Source: an uncultured Bacillota bacterium
Lineage (GTDB): Bacteria > Bacillota > Dehalobacteriia > UBA4068
Assembly (NCBI GenBank): GCA_934271085.1
Contig: CAKQQU010000034.1
Location: 1-16,355 of the forward strand
Direction: 5' to 3'
Length of the DNA stretch: 16,355 bases
Made by a program: the position numbers and the translations under genes. This document shows, piece by piece, positions 14,398-16,355 of this stretch. Position 1 is the stretch's first letter. Every line of letters begins with the position of its first letter. Below the pieces are notes generated by a model. The model worked only from the letters and a program-made list of their open reading frames with translations. It was not told the DNA's origin and ran no database searches.

Positions 14398-14583
14398 CAT
14401 GAATGGTCATATTCTGCAAGGTTTGGGCAACGGAGAAAATCATAGCGCATATAATTTCTCTATGTCTTGCAATGTTGGTTTGTAATCTGACTAGATTGAT
14501 AAATTTAGTAAAATTTTATGACACATATTAGTTTAAGTAAGGGTAATTTTTGGGGATTTTGTTGTCTGAAAACTGTGAGGCTA
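14398..14583. other. Intergenic AT-rich stretch without a recognisable gene
   Basis: The 186 bases after the mini-NuoF stop hold no convincing reading frame. A weak imperfect inverted repeat, GAGAAA (14433-14438) with TTTCTC (14455-14460), lies about 35 bases after the stop, but no T tract follows, so I do not call it a terminator. The remainder is AT-rich sequence leading to the promoter at 14584. Confidence 0.5.
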
Positions 14584-14612
14584 TTGACTTTTATGGTACG
14601 TTAGGGTAAAAT
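14584..14612 (+). promoter_or_regulatory. Promoter of the lyase gene
   Basis: TTGACT at 14584-14589 and TAAAAT at 14607-14612 have ideal 17-base spacing, each one base from consensus. Transcription would start near 14619, giving an untranslated leader of about 180 bases before the lyase ATG at 14801. Confidence 0.65.
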
Positions 14613-14618
14613 TATCTT

Positions 14619-14800
14619 TGGCATTATAGGGTGGGTTGTTTTGTGTGCATTTCCTTTTTATAAAAAAACTGCACCTAGAATACACGCAAGTGCGATTAGG
14701 ATTTCCCCGTAATGCTGCACAAAAGATTGTGCGGTCTGTGACCGCAGTTTAGTTTTGCTTATGCTTTTGCATTAAATAAATTTTTTGGAGGTTGTTATCA
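14619..14800 (+). promoter_or_regulatory. Long structured 5' leader of the lyase gene
   Basis: This presumed leader contains several inverted repeats. GTGCA (14645-14649) pairs with TGCAC (14670-14674) around the palindrome TTTTTATAAAAA (14655-14666). GCACAA (14717-14722) pairs with TTGTGC (14727-14732). TGCGGTC (14730-14736) pairs with GACCGCA (14740-14746). The last is followed by a T-rich run (GTTTAGTTTT, 14747-14756), as in a terminator, yet the lyase ribosome binding site GGAGG (14787-14791) lies just beyond. I recognise no known riboswitch class. Confidence 0.5.
14730..14756 (+). terminator. Terminator-like hairpin in the lyase leader (possible attenuator)
   Basis: A perfect 7-bp stem (TGCGGTC/GACCGCA) with a 3-base loop is followed by an interrupted T run. 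It shares bases 14730-14732 with the preceding 6-bp hairpin (14717-14732), so only one of the two can form fully at a time. It could terminate readthrough from the redox pair or attenuate transcription of the lyase gene. Confidence 0.45.
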
Positions 14801-16180
14801 ATGGCAGTAAGTATGAATGATTCCCCGCTGTTCAGAGGCATGTTCACCTCTCCCGCAATGTGCGAGATTTTTGACGATACTTCTATCGTCCAGGCTTGGA
14901 TGGATATCTGGAAAGCTTTGGCTCAGACCCAGGCTGAACATGGCATTATCCCGCAGGAAGCCGCTGACGAGATTGCCAGGAAATGCGATTACCACAACCT
15001 TGATATGGAAGATATTGGCCAGCAGATCATTAAAGTCGGCCATGCCTTGGTTCCCGTGCTCCGTGGTTATGAACATTCCTGCGAAAACGGTTATGGTGAA
15101 TATCTGCATCTGGGTACTACAACTCAGGATATCAGCGATACCGGTTTCATGCTCCTGTGCAAACGCGCCTACATTGCTATCCTGAAGGATATGCGTGATG
15201 TGGAAGCTGCCGCCATGAAGCTGGCCTCTGACCATAAACACACCGTTATGGCAGGGCGCACCCATGGGCAGCAGGCTTTGCCCATCACCTTTGGTTTCAA
15301 GGCCGCTTACTGGGCTGATGAAGTTCGTCGTGAAATTGAACGCATGAAGATAGTTCTGGACAACGATTTCGTTGGCGAAATCTCCGGTGCTGTTGGCACT
15401 TGCGCCGGCTTGGGCAAAGATGGCCATGTTATCAGCGATGAAACCATGATCAAGCTGGGTTTGAATATTCCTACTATTATGTGGCATTCCACCCGCGACC
15501 GTTGGGCTCAGATCACCAATACTGCTGTTATGGCTGCGTTCTCCATGGCTCATATCGGTCATGAATGTGCCAATATGATGAAAACTGAATTCGGCGAAGT
15601 TGCCGAAGGTTTCGTCCGCGGTCAGGTATTCAGCTCCACTATGCCTAATAAACGCAACCCCGGTCTGTGCGAGATGATCCAGACCCAGTGCCGTTTGGCC
15701 CAGGGTTCTGCCATTGCCACTATCAACTCCATGTATTGCGAACATGAACGCGATGCTTCCGTATGGCGTATCGAATGGCGCAGCTTGGGTGAATGCTTGC
15801 TTTCTGTTGGCACTGCTGTTGCCCGCGCCAAGAAGTTGCTGGAAGGTCTCCAAGTTAATGCTGGACGCATGCGTGAAAATCTGGATTTGACCAAGGGTCT
15901 GATGTATGCTGAGCCTGTTATGCTTGCTATGGGCCATCATATCGGCAAACAGACTGCGCATGAGCTGGTTTATGAAATCTCCATGGACTGCTTTGAAAAC
16001 GATGTCCTTTTCATTGATGGTCTGCTGGCCAACGAGACTGTTGCCAAGTATATGACCCGTGCCGATTTGGAAGACATCATGAATCCTGAACATTATATCG
16101 GCGATGCCGTTTACTACACTGAAAAAGCTCTGGCCGCTTGCGAAGCTGCCCGCGCCAAAGACCCCGAGATAATTAAATAG
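14801..16180 (+). CDS. Aspartase/fumarase-superfamily lyase (adenylosuccinate lyase / carboxymuconate cycloisomerase-like)
   Basis: A 459-residue homotetramer-type lyase that would eliminate fumarate, or open or close a ring, from a succinyl-like substrate. Conserved regions are HLGTTTQDISDTG (103-115), AGRTHGQQALPITFGFKAAYW (151-171, with the presumed acid/base His H155) and the superfamily signature FSSTMPNKRNPGLCE (277-291, with catalytic Ser S278 or S279 and K284). The N-terminus (MFTSPAMCEIFDDTSIVQAWMDIWKALAQTQAEHGIIP) looks more like carboxymuconate cycloisomerases and the broad 'PurB-like' group than like purine-pathway PurB. The substrate cannot be assigned. GGAGG at 14787-14791 supports ATG 14801, and a TTG nine bases earlier is a less likely start. 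Codon use differs from the dcw genes: nearly all Ile codons are ATT/ATC, with only two ATA found, and Arg is mostly CGT/CGC. This suggests high expression. Confidence 0.85.
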   Translation: MAVSMNDSPLFRGMFTSPAMCEIFDDTSIVQAWMDIWKALAQTQAEHGIIPQEAADEIARKCDYHNLDMEDIGQQIIKVGHALVPVLRGYEHSCENGYGEYLHLGTTTQDISDTGFMLLCKRAYIAILKDMRDVEAAAMKLASDHKHTVMAGRTHGQQALPITFGFKAAYWADEVRREIERMKIVLDNDFVGEISGAVGTCAGLGKDGHVISDETMIKLGLNIPTIMWHSTRDRWAQITNTAVMAAFSMAHIGHECANMMKTEFGEVAEGFVRGQVFSSTMPNKRNPGLCEMIQTQCRLAQGSAIATINSMYCEHERDASVWRIEWRSLGECLLSVGTAVARAKKLLEGLQVNAGRMRENLDLTKGLMYAEPVMLAMGHHIGKQTAHELVYEISMDCFENDVLFIDGLLANETVAKYMTRADLEDIMNPEHYIGDAVYYTEKALAACEAARAKDPEIIK

Positions 16181-16208
16181 TTTTTTAGTTTTTTCTTCGA
16201 TTTTCATT

Positions 16209-16273
16209 GCCGCCCCATCGGGTAAAAACTCGATGGGACGGCCTCATGCTTAGGCCTTAAAGGCATTGTTTTT
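16209..16273 (+). terminator. Hairpin region after the lyase, possible terminator
   Basis: A 12-bp stem with one mismatch (16209-16220 with 16231-16242) closes the loop GGTAAAAACT. No T tract follows directly, but a second weak hairpin region and TTGTTTTTT (16265-16273) come after it. It could be a terminator or an mRNA-stabilising hairpin between the lyase and the next gene. Confidence 0.5.
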
Positions 16274-16312
16274 TGCCTCAAAATATAAAAATAAAACAGG
16301 AGGAAAGAAAAC

Positions 16313-16355
16313 ATGTTAACCGGTAAAGAATTAGCAAAAGTTGTTAATCATCCTG
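16313..16355 (+). CDS. Start of a further gene (partial, unidentified)
   Basis: ATG 16313 follows a strong AGGAGG ribosome binding site (16298-16303) and opens a frame MLTGKELAKVVNHP that continues past the window end. Fourteen residues are too few to name a family. It is on the same strand as the lyase, 132 bases downstream, and could be co-expressed with it if the intervening hairpin allows readthrough. Confidence 0.7.
   Translation, partial: MLTGKELAKVVNHP

Noticed and set aside
14433..14460. Terminator for the redox pair just after the mini-NuoF gene
   Set aside because: The stem is only six base pairs of mostly A-T with a long loop, and no T tract follows.
1..16355. CRISPR arrays, tRNA or rRNA genes, insertion sequences
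   Set aside because: No spaced direct-repeat array, tRNA-like cloverleaf, rRNA sequence, transposase or terminal inverted repeats were recognised on either strand.

Overview
The window carries most of a dcw (division and cell wall) cluster of a Bacillota-type anaerobe, followed by a short redox gene pair and an aspartase/fumarase-superfamily lyase. The taxonomic guess rests on several sequence features: a MraZ-led cluster, a class B penicillin-binding protein with two C-terminal PASTA domains, a DivIC/FtsL-like protein, MurE with the DNPR motif of meso-diaminopimelate-adding enzymes, and NuoE/NuoF-like proteins resembling those of anaerobic hydrogenase complexes. I lean towards a non-sporulating Negativicutes-like lineage (Phascolarctobacterium/Acidaminococcus type), but the window does not prove this.

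Layout. Positions 1-52 are the acidic C-terminal end of an upstream gene, closed by a strong intrinsic terminator. Then comes an AT-rich regulatory stretch with a perfect 34-bp palindrome and three direct-repeat MraZ boxes at 10-bp period running into the mraZ start codon. From 340 to 12997 all genes are on the + strand: mraZ, rsmH, ftsL-like, ftsI (PASTA PBP), murE, mraY, murD, ftsW, murG, murC, murB. Gaps are short and there is one overlap (murC/murB). A good internal promoter sits in the ftsW-murG gap. A terminator follows murB. Genes often found in such clusters (murF, ddl, ftsQ, ftsA, ftsZ) are absent: murE is followed directly by mraY, and the cluster ends after murB.

After the terminator, a TTGACA/TACAAT promoter precedes two genes: an intact NuoE-like [2Fe-2S] protein and a remarkable 218-residue 'mini-NuoF'. 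The second protein keeps the SLBB, helical-bundle and double-ferredoxin parts of HydB/NuoF-type subunits. It has no FMN/NADH-binding domain and has lost the cysteines of the N3-type [4Fe-4S] site. No hydrogenase or diaphorase gene accompanies the pair here. This is the most unusual content of the window.

A gap of about 400 bases follows. It holds a consensus-like promoter and a long, hairpin-rich leader, including two overlapping and mutually exclusive hairpins. The next gene encodes an adenylosuccinate lyase/carboxymuconate cycloisomerase-like enzyme whose codon use suggests high expression. A further gene starts at 16313 and runs off the window.

How the genes work together: MurB, MurC, MurD and MurE make the cytoplasmic UDP-MurNAc-peptide. 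MurF, which must be encoded elsewhere, would finish it. MraY and MurG build lipid I and lipid II, and FtsW and the PBP polymerise and cross-link it at the septum with the FtsL-like protein. MraZ regulates the cluster and RsmH methylates 16S rRNA.
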